Shown here: one piece after another, positions 23,901 to 35,500 of the stretch | How positions within the stretch are numbered: position 1 is the stretch's first letter | Layout of the letters: each line of letters starts with the position of its first letter | From: Spirogloea muscicola | Taxonomy: Eukaryota > Streptophyta > Zygnematophyceae > Spirogloeales > Spirogloeaceae | Length of the DNA: 64,000 nt | Assembly: GCA_009602725.1 (NCBI GenBank) | Contig: WELB01000098.1 | Coordinates: 406,821 to 470,820 of the forward strand | Direction of reading: 5' to 3' | Notes under the pieces: model-generated | Seen by the model: only the letters and a program-made list of their open reading frames with translations | What the model was told of the DNA's origin: nothing | Database searches by the model: none | Position numbers and translations under genes: made by a program

Positions 23901-24810
23901 CGCACAATCAAGCATGCTGCAAGAGCCATCTGACAGTGGCCTTGGATTCGGACTGCCTAATGTCCCAACAGAGCCGGCACGTTCACCAGCATTAGTCCTC
24001 CGAATTTGCCAGTGACGCACGGCCAAATACAGAGCGACAATAATCTCACATAACCTGTCTTTCCCGTACCTTGACGCAGGGTCCCTAGAAGGGGACGAGC
24101 CCCCTCGTGTCGGCGAGGGAGCCCGCGACCGGAAGTTTCTGCAGATACGCGTTACTCAAGGCAGCAGGATCAGCTGACAGTCGGCCCTTCTTGCTCACAT
24201 GTCTGATCACATGAGCCAGGGGCGCAGGGGAAGCATCCGCTTTCTGACAATTAGCTGCTACCACTAAATCTCCAGCCAATGCAGGATATAGTGCACCCGC
24301 CACTCAAGTAGATTTCCAGCCAGTGATTGAAGCAAGCAGATACTACTCCAGCGCCTGATCTCTGCTGCTTCCCATGTCCCTATGTAATGTATCTGATCCG
24401 AACTTCCAATGGCCCCAACTATCCTCTGTTCCAGTGATTTGGTGGTGTGGCGTACCGTGGCGAGGAGAAGCCCTCCAGGTGGTCGGAGCTCTTGACGGTC
24501 TCCAGCATGCGCGGCCGCGGGGAGGCGTAGATGGTCTTGCTGCAGCGACGCGAGGCTCGGCAAGGGCCGTCAGCTCGAGGCTACAGCGGCCTTGCCGAAG
24601 CCGGTAGTGGATGCGCAGCGGCCCGGATCGGTCGCTGGCCGCCATGGAAACCGGCACCGAGCTCGGCGCCGCCGCGGAGCGCAGCATGGCGGCGCGGGCG
24701 CGGCATTGCCGGTACCTGAGCTTCTCGTACACCTGGTCCAGGAGCTGCTCCTCCTTGCCCGGGGGGCCGCCGCCGGCGCTGCCGCCGCCGCTGCCGCCGC
24801 CGGCGCTGTT
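20938..24810 (-). CDS. GH100 neutral/alkaline invertase
   Basis: Hydrolyses sucrose to glucose and fructose in the cytosol or an organelle. Supported exons on the minus strand: 24539-24456, 23775-23568, 23313-23019, 22696-22560, 22355-22198, 22008-21832, 21699-21476 and 21236-20938. They join in phase to about 527 residues ending in TAG. Blocks in order: [137 protein letters not shown] and [17 protein letters not shown]. The family's catalytic Asp and Glu are expected in the DSGFWW and EAHEWR motifs, both intact. The first exon, with a probable start and leader, lies around 24570-25060 and is broken by the N gap, so targeting cannot be judged. Confidence 0.95.
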
Positions 24811-24823
24811 GGCGCCGCTGCCG

Positions 24824-24916
24824 NNNNNNNNNNNNNNNNNNNNNNNNNNNNNNNNNNNNNNNNNNNNNNNNNNNNNNNNNNNNNNNNNNNNNNNNNNNNN
24901 NNNNNNNNNNNNNNNN
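24824..24916. other. Assembly gap, 93 undetermined bases
   Basis: A run of N inside GCC/GGC-repeat DNA encoding only Ala/Pro/Gly-type low complexity. It falls in the 5' end of the invertase gene. Single N bases also occur at 10699, 29416 and 62654, all in or beside homopolymers or GC-rich repeats. Confidence 0.99.
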
Positions 24917-25824
24917 GCGCCGCCTCCGCCGGCGAGTTCATCGCGGCGGGCGCCGGCAACGCCGCCGCCACGGGCGCGCTGGGCGGTGCCGTGGCTCCAC
25001 GCAAATACCGCCGCCGCTGCCTCCTCCCGCCTCCGCCGCCGCCGGGGGAGGATGGCGCCACGTGGCAGGCGCGGCTGTCCCGGGGAGGGGGGAGGGGAGC
25101 TGGGGCCTGCAGAGCTCCTCGCCCCGCCGTCAGCGCGGCTGACGGCGCGCCCCGCGTTGAGCCGAACGCCGGCCCCGGCGGCGTTCCAGAAAGCGCTGGG
25201 TGGGCGGGGATGCTGCCGTCACCGTTACCGGTGGACCCTTCGGGAAAAAGAGGTCAGCTCTTCTGAAATGGAACAGCCACGCAGGAGACTACGAGCGATC
25301 GGGAGCTTTGGGAGGATTCGCCGCCAAAACGTCAGCCAAACGTTGTGGCGACGGCGCCGCCGGGGGAGTCGTCTTGACGGGGCGGCGCTCAACGGCGCTT
25401 TTTCCCCGACGGGCCCCGTCGGGCCCTGCCGGGAGCTGCGGATGAGCCGCCGCGTGGCGGCCCGGGTCGCCTCGCGCCACGGAAAGCGGATGTTGCGCCG
25501 GGCCCGATGCCTCCACCACGGCGGCCGCCATGGCGCAGCGGCTCCTTCGCGGCCCGGGGCCAGAAGCGCCACGGGGCCCACCTTACTGGTCTGTCACGCC
25601 TCTCCCACTCTTTCACGGCGCCTAAAGACATGCTCATGCTCACATGCTCCTTCCTTGCCTATCCTGCATGCTCCTCCAGCGAGCCTCGCAGCCCATAGTC
25701 GCTCGTTTGGCACGTAACGGCCTCGATGAAGCTGCATGGACAGTCTTCCAGCTCCTGGGCTTCGTGTCATGTAGCCACATTCTCTTGCACCACTCATAGC
25801 CTGAACAACATATTGGCTTGAATA
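24917..25824. promoter_or_regulatory. GC-rich 5' flank of the invertase gene
   Basis: Very GC-rich DNA with long open frames in several phases, which in such composition have little meaning. It probably contains the invertase 5' end and promoter. No separate gene is recognised. Confidence 0.35.
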
Positions 25825-25826
25825 GG

Positions 25827-25884
25827 CCACCCTTTCATTTCATGCGCACCGCGCGCGCGCGCCTTCTCCCTCTTGCGCAGGGCT
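25827..25884 (+). repeat. Dispersed repeat box A, interrupted
   Basis: CCCTTTCATTTCATGCGCAC and the following CGCGCG stretch match box A at 13602, 26648 and 53418. The copy is immediately followed by the inverted-repeat element starting at 25885. Confidence 0.7.
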
Positions 25885-26263
25885 GGGTTACACCGGGTCG
25901 GACGCCGCGACGAGGGGTACGTGTTGCGCGTTGTATGGGATGACCGGCGCGGGCCCGGTCGCGGTCGCACGCCACGGATGCGCCACATCGGACGCTGACT
26001 AGGACGCCGTTTGCCCCCGTTAAGGAGGAAACGGAGCCGTTTGCCACGAGGGTGGCCGGAATCCGGACCACCTCCCGAGGTTGTCTCGTTTCCGACAACC
26101 CCGGCCCCCGCCGGAAAAGGGACAGCTGGCATCAACCCCTTCCGAACTACACGAAATTTCGAGTACGCATCCGCACGTGTAGGCGGTCTCGGCCTCCGTG
26201 GCAGCGACACCCACTTGACCCGGGCGGTCAGAACAATTTGAGCCGACCGACCCGGTGTAACCC
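25885..26263. mobile_element. 379-bp element with perfect 17-bp terminal inverted repeats
   Basis: GGGTTACACCGGGTCGG at 25885-25901 is the exact complement of CCGACCCGGTGTAACCC at 26247-26263. The interior encodes nothing recognisable. It sits between dispersed repeat pieces, as if inserted into one. No clear target site duplication is visible. The length and structure resemble a non-autonomous DNA transposon (MITE), but with one copy in the window this is inference. Confidence 0.6.
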
Positions 26264-26299
26264 GGAACCCGAAAGGGCATGTTTCAACGCTTTTCGTAG

Positions 26300-27140
26300 T
26301 CATCTCTTTTCGGGCTGAGCTGTTCGAAAACCTCACCCCCTTGCGGAGAGCCGATTTTCTTTCGGGCCCCTTCGGACCTTGTCAGTTCTTTCTGGGCTGG
26401 CCTCTCCCAGCCACCGCCCTCCCCCGGAAGCGTCGTTCTTATCTTCGGGCTGGCTTTTCACAGCCCTCGCCCCCTTCGAAAGAGCCACTTTCTTTCTTTT
26501 GGAAGAGCTGCTTCTCTCACACCCATCTGGCCGTGCTCTAGCTGCAGCCTCTGGCTTTCGGCATGCATGCGCTCACTCGGGGATATCTAGTGTCCCCCTT
26601 AGCTAGCTCATTACCCCGTAACAGGACATTTGTAAGGCTAGAATCGGCCTCCCTTTCAATGTTATGCGCACCGCGCACCTTCTCTTGGCAAGGGGACTGC
26701 TTTCCGGCGGGGGCTAGCCTTCCTGACTCGCGGCTGCTGAGTAGAGGTTACTAAGTACTTATCCTCCATGGTACTTGCTTTGTGTTTCAGCGATTTGGCC
26801 TTTTCGGATCTTGTCAATTCGTTTCGGGCTGGCCTTTCACAGCCCTCGCCCTCTCGGAAGAGCTCACTTCTTTACAGCCATTGCCTTTCCACTGAAGCTG
26901 TTTCTCTCCGCCTACGTGCTGACCCGCGGCTGCTGGGCGGGCACTGGTGTATGTAGCAGGACGCGGCCAATGCCTGCACTTGAGCTCGATTCTGCACTCG
27001 AGCGCTCTGGCCCTCGCTGCAGTCACTCGCATTACTGTGTGAGTCTAGCACATGTCCAACGGGCATTTCGGCCCTTTGGCCATTGTCCAGATGTCTGGGC
27101 TGGCTTGCCACAGCCCTCGCTCCCTTTAGCCACTTTCTGA
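26300..27140 (+). repeat. Cluster of dispersed repeat copies
   Basis: At least three hairpin-core copies: about 26360-26415 (GGGCTGGCCTCTCCCAGCC), 26443-26470 (GGGCTGGCTTTTCACAGCCC) and 26825-26850 (GGGCTGGCCTTTCACAGCCC). A fourth, weaker one is near 27098-27120. Box B is at about 26523-26600 and box A at 26640-26690. All are on the plus strand. Confidence 0.75.
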
Positions 27141-28270
27141 GAGATTAAACAGACACGCTGGCCTCTGTCGTTGCATTGAGGCGCCCAGACGCTCAGCCCA
27201 TCTGGGGTGCAGCCCCTCTCACTGCCTGCAGGCCGAGCAGAGCTCAGGCAAACTTGCCGGGCCCAGCGAGCTGGTGGTGCTGCGCTGACTGAGGCCAGCT
27301 GGGCGGCGGGAACGTACTGCGTAAGGCACAACTTGCCAGAGCGCTGGCCTTGCAAGTGCTCGACAGGCTCTGCAACTGTGAGGAAAGGGAGGCTTCACCG
27401 CTCGCTCCTGCTGGCTGTACCACTGGTGCTTCTGCACAGGAGCGCGCTTGCAGGCTCGCCCGTCTTCTAATCTTATTACAAAAGGGAAGGACTTTCCTGT
27501 CTCCGATGAACCGGCTGCAGTATATCGGCTGCTAGGTGCTCAGCCTTGACGAAGGGCTGGCCTTACTCCTGGCAAAGCCTGGTGCTTCTAACTTCGCTGA
27601 TTTCCATGTATGAATTTTGCCATTTGTTGTGAACAGCGCGCTGCTCAGCCCATCCTTTTTTATCAGTATGATATCGTTTATGTTGGGCTACGGGCCCTTT
27701 GTGCTGTTAAGATGGCCAGAGCCCCGAGCATTTATATTATCCTTGTAGCCGAACTCTGGTGGCTCCTAACAAGATCTCAAACAGGTCTGTGCAAGGCTCT
27801 GCTGAAGGCAAAATGTTGCTTCTGTCAGAGATTCTTCTTGACTCCACCTGCAACAGCCTCAACCGATTTGTCTCAGAGTCTTGTGTAGTAGCAGCAAGCC
27901 CTTCGACTTTTCTGTCCTTACACAGTGAGTCCTTGTAGTCTTTCTGAGCACACAGAGAGCGCAATCTGGTGTCACTCATGATTGCGCTACAAGGTCTTGT
28001 CATGTCTGGTACACAGTGTCGGAATTAGTAAGTTCAACCCTGCAAGCACTGGCAATGAGATACATCATTCAAGCCGCGTGTCTGGAGATCTGGTTTGGCA
28101 GGCTCTTCACTCACTCGTCACGTGAGCCTTTCCTTCTCTCTTCCAGCTGTGACCAACTAATGCAGCTCTCTACGAGGTCAAAGGCTATCATGCACCGCCA
28201 AATTTGAATATTCATAGACTTATCCGGCTAGTGTTAATGGGGGCTGGTCCAATCTCTTTATTAAGGTTTC
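27141..28270. other. Intergenic region, no gene recognised
   Basis: Lies downstream of ERG28 (minus) and after the repeat cluster. No frame matches a known family. The part next to 28271 should include the ERG28 3' UTR. Confidence 0.4.
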
Positions 28271-28993
28271 CTAGGAATTCTTGACATCATTTAGTCCCCT
28301 TGTCCTCGGCTGTCCTGCCTCAAGCGCAAACCTTCGATTCCCATCCACAGCCAGCCACACCAGCGAGGTGGCTGCAGGCCCACCAGGCGCACAGCAAGGC
28401 GTCAATTGGCTGGCCAAGCTCGCCAAGCTGGCCCACTATTGGAAGCTTTGCTGACATACACTAGCCGCTTCGCCAGCCATGCATTTGTGCGGACGCAGGC
28501 GGGACAGAGGACCATTACAGGCTATGATGCCGATCGTGGTAAAGTTGGCGAGTGTCATGGTTTTATAAACGCTGTACTCGGCCACAAAGTGGGCCAGCGC
28601 CACCGCAAAGGACAGAAACGTCGCGCGGCGCAGTGGTCGACACCCGAGGTCGGCGGCGCACAGCGCGCACACCCCGCAGCTGAGCGAGGTCCACACCGCA
28701 AAGGTTCGTGCGTGCAGGTCGGTCACTGCAGGCGATGGCCAAGTATGGGGGCCGGGGCGTTAGTGAGATGGGCTCCTCGCGAGCTCCTTGAGCTCGTGGC
28801 AGGCACAATGGGCAGCTAGGATCCTGATGAAGAGGCCCGCCGTGGTAGGCGTGCACATACTGCCGGCGGTTGAGTAGACGGCGGCGCGCAGGGCCCCCGG
28901 CGCGAAGTAGCCGAAGTAGACCGAGACCAGCCGCACGAGCGCCACGAAGTAGAGCCACAGGGCGAGCGGTGGCGGCGCTGGCGCCGCCCCCAT
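28271..28993 (-). CDS. ERG28: ERG28-like sterol biosynthesis scaffold
   Basis: Small ER membrane protein that tethers the C-4 demethylation enzymes of sterol synthesis in yeast and plants. Three exons, 28993-28861, 28725-28519 and 28371-28271, join in phase to 146 residues plus TAG, close to the family's usual 120-150. Exon 1 has ALWLYFVALVRLVSVYFGYF then LRAAVYS. Exon 2 contains the conserved LHARTFAVWTSLSCGV and RRATFLSFAVALAHFVAEYS followed by VYKTM. Exon 3 begins TSLVWLAVD, as plant homologues end with TS-x-VWM. The ATG at 28993 was chosen because it leaves a short leader; another in-frame start at 29038 is possible. The gene is head to head with CSB, about 0.5-0.6 kb away. Confidence 0.88.
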
Positions 28994-29500
28994 GGCCGCT
29001 GCCCCTCGCGGCGCAGAGAGAACAGCGGCTGCTGGCACTGAATGGCGGCTGCGAAGGCCAGCCGAGTGTGTGCAGAGTGGAGTCTGGCGTCTACAGGGTG
29101 CGCAGATGGGGACCCTCTTGCTGTGGACCTTGGTTCAGCCCTTCTGGGCTGGCCAGTCGCAGCCCCCGCCCCGTGTGGAGGAGCTCACTTCTTCTCACTG
29201 TGAAGCTGTATCGGCAAGCGCAAGTCAGGTGAGCTGGAGAGGTGGGCGGCATGACACCTGTAGCTTAAACCCCAAACCCCGGCCCCTCCTCCACATACTG
29301 GCACTGCCCTGCGCGTGGAGCCCGCACCTCCGCCGCCGGCGGCGGCGGCGGCGGTGACGGCGGCGGCGGCTGCGGCGGCGAGCAGATTTGCGGCGCGTCC
29401 GGGGGGGAGGGACGTNCGACGGACATCGAGCGTCGCGTCGTTGCCGAGGTCCGGCGCCGTCGTGGGCTCCGCGGCGGGCTGGCCGCCTTCAGGTCGCGGT
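28994..29500. promoter_or_regulatory. Shared promoter region of ERG28 and CSB
   Basis: Only about 0.5-0.65 kb separates the ERG28 start from CSB coding sequence, so both promoters must lie here. It contains a partial copy of the dispersed repeat (about 29135-29195, GGGCTGGCCAGTCGCAGCCC) and GCC/GGC runs from 29325 to 29395, plus one undetermined base at 29416. Confidence 0.55.
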
Positions 29501-29502
29501 GA

Positions 29503-32500
29503 TGGCCAGCGGCAGAGCCGCCGGCAGGCGGCAGTGCCTCTGACGCCGCGTTTCCATGGCGGTCGCAGGCGCAGGAGGATGCCGCTACCGCCGCCGCCGA
29601 TTGCGGCGGGGGCGATTCCACGGGCCGCTGCTCGCCGCCGGCGTTGTCCGACGGCTCGGAGGGCGCGCCGAGGGCCGAGGGCCAGGGAGCGCCGCACGGC
29701 GGCAACGGCGATGACCGCGGCGACAACTGTGGCGGCGCCGCTGGCGTCGACGCCCGGCGGCGGCTGCTGGCGCGGCGGCTGCGGCACCTGGATCAGGAGA
29801 TTGCGGTCGTGGAGGCTGCCGTGGAGGCTGCCACGGCCGAGCATGACGATGAGGGAGCCGGGGCGGCGGCAGCGGCTGGCGACCTCCACGGCGCGCTGGG
29901 GAAGGAGCGCCTCCGGGAGCTGCGCTCGCGGCGGCGCCTGCTCTCGGAGCGCCTGCGGCTCGCCGACGAGGCCCCCGGCGGCGGCGGCGGCGGCGCAGGA
30001 CGGAGGCCCCGCCAGACCGTGAGCTTTGCCGAGGACGCCCCACCAGCGGCTCTGCAGCCGGCTTTCGCCGAGCCGGCTGTTACGTTTAGCGGCGAGGGAG
30101 CGACGGCTGGCAAGGGTGCCGGCGATGACCACGACGACGACGACGACGATTTCGACCGGGCACTCGATGCGGCGGCCTCTGGGATGGTGGAGACGGTGGG
30201 CCCCCAGTGTGCTACTGGATTGCCCAGTTAGGGTTAGGGTTTTAGGATTTCAAGGTTTACGGTTCACGGTCTAGGTTAGAATCTAGGGTTTGGGTTAGTG
30301 CGCTGTTAAGCTACACAGCTCCTCCTTTAAGAGCATGCGCACACTGATAGTCACAATTGTGATTTCCATGCGGCTCGTCACTCCGCAGGAACGCGACCGG
30401 CTGATCCGGACGGGCGTCCTTACGCCGTTTGCAGGCGTCCAAGGCTTCGAGCGTGGCGTTCAGGGGCCTGGCGACGGGCCGGCTGCAGAGCTTGATCTCG
30501 GCTTCTCGGCCTCTGCTGAGGCAGAGGCCGAGATGAGCGCTGGAGCGGACGCGGCTGCCGATCAGGGAGGAGAGGAGGCCCGGATCGAGCAGTCGGCGGC
30601 CGCCACAGCAGCGGCCATGAAGCGGCTCCGGGAATCGAGGTGGGTGTGGAAGCAGCCCCTCGACTCTGCTGGCGTCATGCGCCTGCCGGTTACATGCGCT
30701 TGTTGACACCGGCTGTTGTGGTAGTTGAGCTTCCCGACCCCAATTGTCACACTCTCTCAGTTTGACCTCAGCTGTATTCCTCAACTTGTGTTGATTGCTA
30801 ATGACTTCTATAGGGTTTGGAACTAAACAGAGCTAACCACTAGGGTGTTGATAATTACGGTCTACTCTTGTATCACTGTCTCCTTCAGGGTCTTCGTTGC
30901 AAGATTCGACTGCAATATTTTACGCTTGAAAATGCAGGACCTTAGATGTATATATAATTACCTTCTCTTGAAGTTCCGCTGATGTTACGAAGGGTGCGGC
31001 TGTGTTGCGGCCAGGCCAAGGTCGACGCTGCTGGAGGGTGCCGACGTGCCGCGGCAGGAGCCGCTGACTCGTGAATTCCGGCGGCTGAGGCGGCCACTCC
31101 GGCCTCGGCAGGCCGGCGGCGAGGATGGCGACAAGGGGGGCGTCAGCCGAGGCCGGGGCAGGCGAGCAGCAGGCCGTGCCCGCCGGCCGCTGCCAGAGGG
31201 GCGGTGGCGGCGGCGGCGGAGGAGGCCTAGGGGTTCGTCGGCATCTGGCAGTGAAGAAGAGGAGGAAGACACGTCAGATGCCGAGCAGCAGCACGGTAAT
31301 GGTGGCCCGTTGAAGAAGCCGCGGCGAGTGAAGCAGGAGACCGATGGTGAGACAGCTTGCTTAATCAAGTGGCATCTGCCCTCAGTTCACAACTACAAGT
31401 GAAAGTGAAAGTGTTTACTTGTAGTTGTGAACTTGAGATTTTGAGATCGCGCCAGCTTTAGATTACGCCAAACCCAAGGATGCGATGGCAGGTCGTGCTC
31501 GTTGCTGACACATTGCTGGGGGATGCGCCACTTCTGCAGAGGACCGGAGCGCTGAGGACTTCCACGAGGAGACGATGACGAGTGACGCAGGAAGTACAGA
31601 CGACAGCAATCAGGAGGATGGGCAGGCACACACCTCTGTCGGGCGGCAGTCGCGGGAGCGCAAGGCAGCCGGCCGCAGGAGCTCCAAGAGCGCGCCGGCT
31701 GATGAGGACGAAGAGGATGTGGTGCTGGAGGGCGGCCTCCGCATACCAGGCAGGCAGTACGGTGCGCTGTTTGACTATCAGCGGACGGGGGTGAAGTGGC
31801 TGTGGGAGCTGCACTGCCAGCGCGCAGGCGGCATCATCGGCGACGAGATGGGCCTCGGGAAGACAGTGCAGCTTGCCACCTTCCTCGGCGCGCTTCACCA
31901 CAGGTGCAGCGCCACCGCCATTAAAGCTCGGAGCTCAAGCTTTAGAGCTCAGTGTTCCCTTGCTTCTGGCAGCATGTCTTACTTAGGCTAATCGTTTTGG
32001 TACTTGCTGACTGTGCTTCGCCAAAGCTGTCAGCTTTTTGTGGCTCCAAAGGTTGTCGAGATGTGGCGTATTGTCTAAAATCTCGTTTAGATGTCTCACT
32101 TGTGGCATGTGGTGACATCCTGAGCCGTGTCTGCCTGTGCGCCCATGACCTGCTCTTCCGCAGCGGCATGTACCAACCGAGCATGGTGGTGTGCCCCGTG
32201 ACACTCCTACGGCAGTGGCGGCGCGAGCTCCGGCTCTGGTACCCGCACTTCCGCGTGAAGCTGCTGCACGAGTCGGCGCTCCCGTCGCACCTGCGAAGCG
32301 GCGGCGGCCAGCCCAAGGGGACCGCCGCCAAGCGCCCACAGCAGCGTCCGCACGACGACAGCGAGGACAGCCGGAGCAGCGGTGATGAGGACGGGGGCAG
32401 CCCGGCGATCAAAGGTGCCGTCCTCAAGGGTGCGAGACGGTGGGACGCGATGATCGACAGCGTGGTGCATTCGCGCAGCGGCATCCTGGTCACGACTTAC

Positions 32501-35500
32501 GAGCAGCTGCGGCTGGTGCGGGACCGGCTGCTGGATGTGCCGTGGGGCTATGTCGTGCTCGACGAGGGCCACAAGATCCGCAACCCTGACGCGGAGGTGA
32601 CGCTCGTCTGCAAGCAGGTGCAGACTGTGCACCGTATCATCATGACCGGCGCCCCCATTCAGGTACCTACGGCCTGATGTACACTGCTAGTGGGGAAGAA
32701 ATTACTTGCTGATTTGTGCTGATAGTAAAGTGTCCTATAGGAGTCCGAGTACTTAATCATGATGTATCTTCCTGTCATGCTGCCTCTATTGTGAGGCTCC
32801 TGCCAAGCATGAATTGGTGACTCACTGCATGAAAGTGGACCTTACTTGCTTCGTTGTATGTCCAGAACCGGCTGACTGAGCTCTGGTCGCTCTTCGACTT
32901 TGTCTTCCCTGGAAAGCTGGGAACTCTGCCAGTGTTCAAGACGCAATTTGCACTGCCCATCTCCATTGGCGGATATGCCAATGCCACTCCTTTGCAGGTC
33001 CTACTTGCACTTTGCGCTCAAGTGCTGTCAAACACACAAACTTTTCAGGCTCATGAGTCTCACTGTTGTGCAGAATTGAGCAATGAAAATCAATTCAATA
33101 GGCAAGACTTGATGGCGCTCTCACAACACGTGATACATGATCACATGAAGCTCAGCGACATTCAAGCATGCAGGTCGAGCTTGACCGTTTGACTCCAAAC
33201 AGAGCAGGTATCCACAGCGTACAAGTGTGCAGTGGTGCTGAGGGACTTGATCATGCCTTACCTGCTGAGGAGGGTGAAGACGGACGTGGAAGCGCACCTG
33301 CCCAAGAAGACGGAGCAGGTCCTCTTCTGCAGCCTCACCGGCGATCAGCGGGCCACCTACCGAGCATTTCTCGGCAGCTCTGAGGTACTGCAGTATGAGT
33401 ATGAAACAAGTGCAAGAGCAGGTTCTGAGGCAAGCCTTTTGGGTAGTGTTATGACTCTCTCAGGTAGTGTTATGACTCTCTTTGATGAGCCCGACAAAGG
33501 TCTGATGAACTCCTGAAGCCAAGGTGATGCTTGCTCGGAGGGCATCTGGTAACAGGTGGAGCAGATCTTTGAGGGGCAGCGCAACGCACTGTATGGGATA
33601 GACGTGCTGAGAAAAATCTGCAATCACCCAGATCTCCTGGAACGCGAGCACTCCGCCGCCCACGAGGACTATGGTAATCCAGCTCGCTCGGGGAAGCTGC
33701 AGGTTGTCATGCAGATTTTGCCGCTGTGGAAGCGGCAGGGTCACCGTGTGCTCCTCTTTACCCAGACCCAGGTGATTTGCAGCTGCAAGGTCTCATGGTC
33801 AAGTGGCAAAGGATAGCTTGATAGTACATCCATCCTAGGTGTGTCACTTTGGATGCCTTAGAACTTCAGTCAGTGCGTTCTCTTGGTACAGTGTGACTTC
33901 TACTGATTGCTTGTCCTGAAAATTTGATGCGGTGGCTTTCTGCAGCAAATGCTTGACATTTTGGAGAGCTGCATGATCAAGGAAAATGTGGTGTATCGAA
34001 GGATGGATGGCAACACGCCTGTTCGGCAGCGCATGGCACTCATTGACGAATTCAACCAAGGACAGCATGTGTTTATTTTCATTCTCACCACCAAAGTGGG
34101 TGGACTGGGGACCAACCTGGTTGGTGCCAATCGAGTCATCATATACGACCCCGACTGGAACCCGTCCACGGACGTGCAGGTAGGACGCATTGGTCATGGA
34201 GGACATCAACTAGTCAAGCAACTGAATTCACAGAAATGATCAGAGTTGGTCGCATAAGCCGGGCATAAGGTCTTAATGAGCTGTTTGTATGAGATGCTGA
34301 TGTTCTTGTTTAAGCACTGTGGGTATTCACAATCGATTGTTGATGTTTACTGGAGTGATTTATTTGCTGGCCAGCTCTGTTGATCAAGTTAAGAGCGCCT
34401 TGCATTGAAACAAAGACAATTTGTGCAGGCCAGGGAGCGAGCTTGGCGCATCGGGCAGACAAGAGACGTGACAGTCTACCGGCTCATCACACGGGGGACC
34501 ATTGAGGAGAAGGTGTACCACCGCCAAATTTATAAGCAGTTTCTGACCAACCGCATCCTTAAGGACCCAAGGCAAAAGCGGTTCTTCAAAGCCAAAGATA
34601 TGACTGACCTCTTCACGCTCGGCAACGACGACGAGCGGGAAGAGACGGAGACGTCTACCATCTTTGCCGAGACAGTTGGGAGCATCGACCTGGGTGTGCG
34701 GGCCAGCCAGCCCACAAGCACTTCCACAGAAGGAAAGCAAGATGACGTTTTTACCAAAGCTGGTGAAAAGGAAGAGGAGCAGAAGCATCAGCGGAACAAG
34801 TCCTTGAGAGCGCGAGGGCGACAAAAAGATACTGGAATTGCAGCAGAAGCAGAAGCTAGTCCGAAGAAAAGGAGCAGGAAGCTCAAGGAGGAGGCAGGAG
34901 AGGAGCCACCAGAGCCTGGCCAAGAGGACGATGGGCGTATTCTCAGGAGCCTGTTTGAAGCCAGCGGCATCCATGTAAGTCAATTTCCTAATACTGCAAG
35001 GCCATGGAGATCTATGCAGATCGGAAGCAGGCATTCAGTGCATCTTGGCAGTGTGGGCTTGCTCTCTGGTTTGCTACTATTGGCAGTAGTTGTGCTGTTA
35101 AGTGGGTTATCACTTATTTCCACTAATTTCTATGTGATGCTTTCGCTGCTTGCAGTCAGCCCTGGATCACGACGCAATCGTGTCTCTGGGGGGCACTTCA
35201 TCGGCCTCCGACACCCGGCAGGTGGACTTGCAAGCCCGCCAGGTGGCGCAGCAGGCCAGCGAGGCACTCCGCCGGTCCCGCCTGGCTCGAGCATCTGACA
35301 ATGTGGCGCTGCCGACCTGGACGGGCCGATCAGGGGCTGCAGGCGGCCCCAGCACCGTGCGCCAGCGGTTTGGAGCAGTGACCCACTCTCAGTTAGCGGC
35401 CGGGACGAGACAACAGGCTGACGTGGGCTCCGGCCCAATGGTGGGCAGCGCAGCCGGCACCTCCGCGGGCAGGGCGCTCACGTCGGCGGAGCTGCTGGCG

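Noticed and set aside
24592-25717. Long open frames on both strands around the N gap
   Set aside because: They arise from GCC/GGC-rich low complexity and run through undetermined bases. Overlapping frames in several phases stay open, so openness carries no information; only the part linked to invertase exons is kept.
29185-30132. A 315-residue minus-strand frame opposite CSB exon 1
   Set aside because: Arg/Ala/Pro-rich shadow of a GC-rich exon; the plus strand carries the recognisable CSB sequence and the frame crosses an N.
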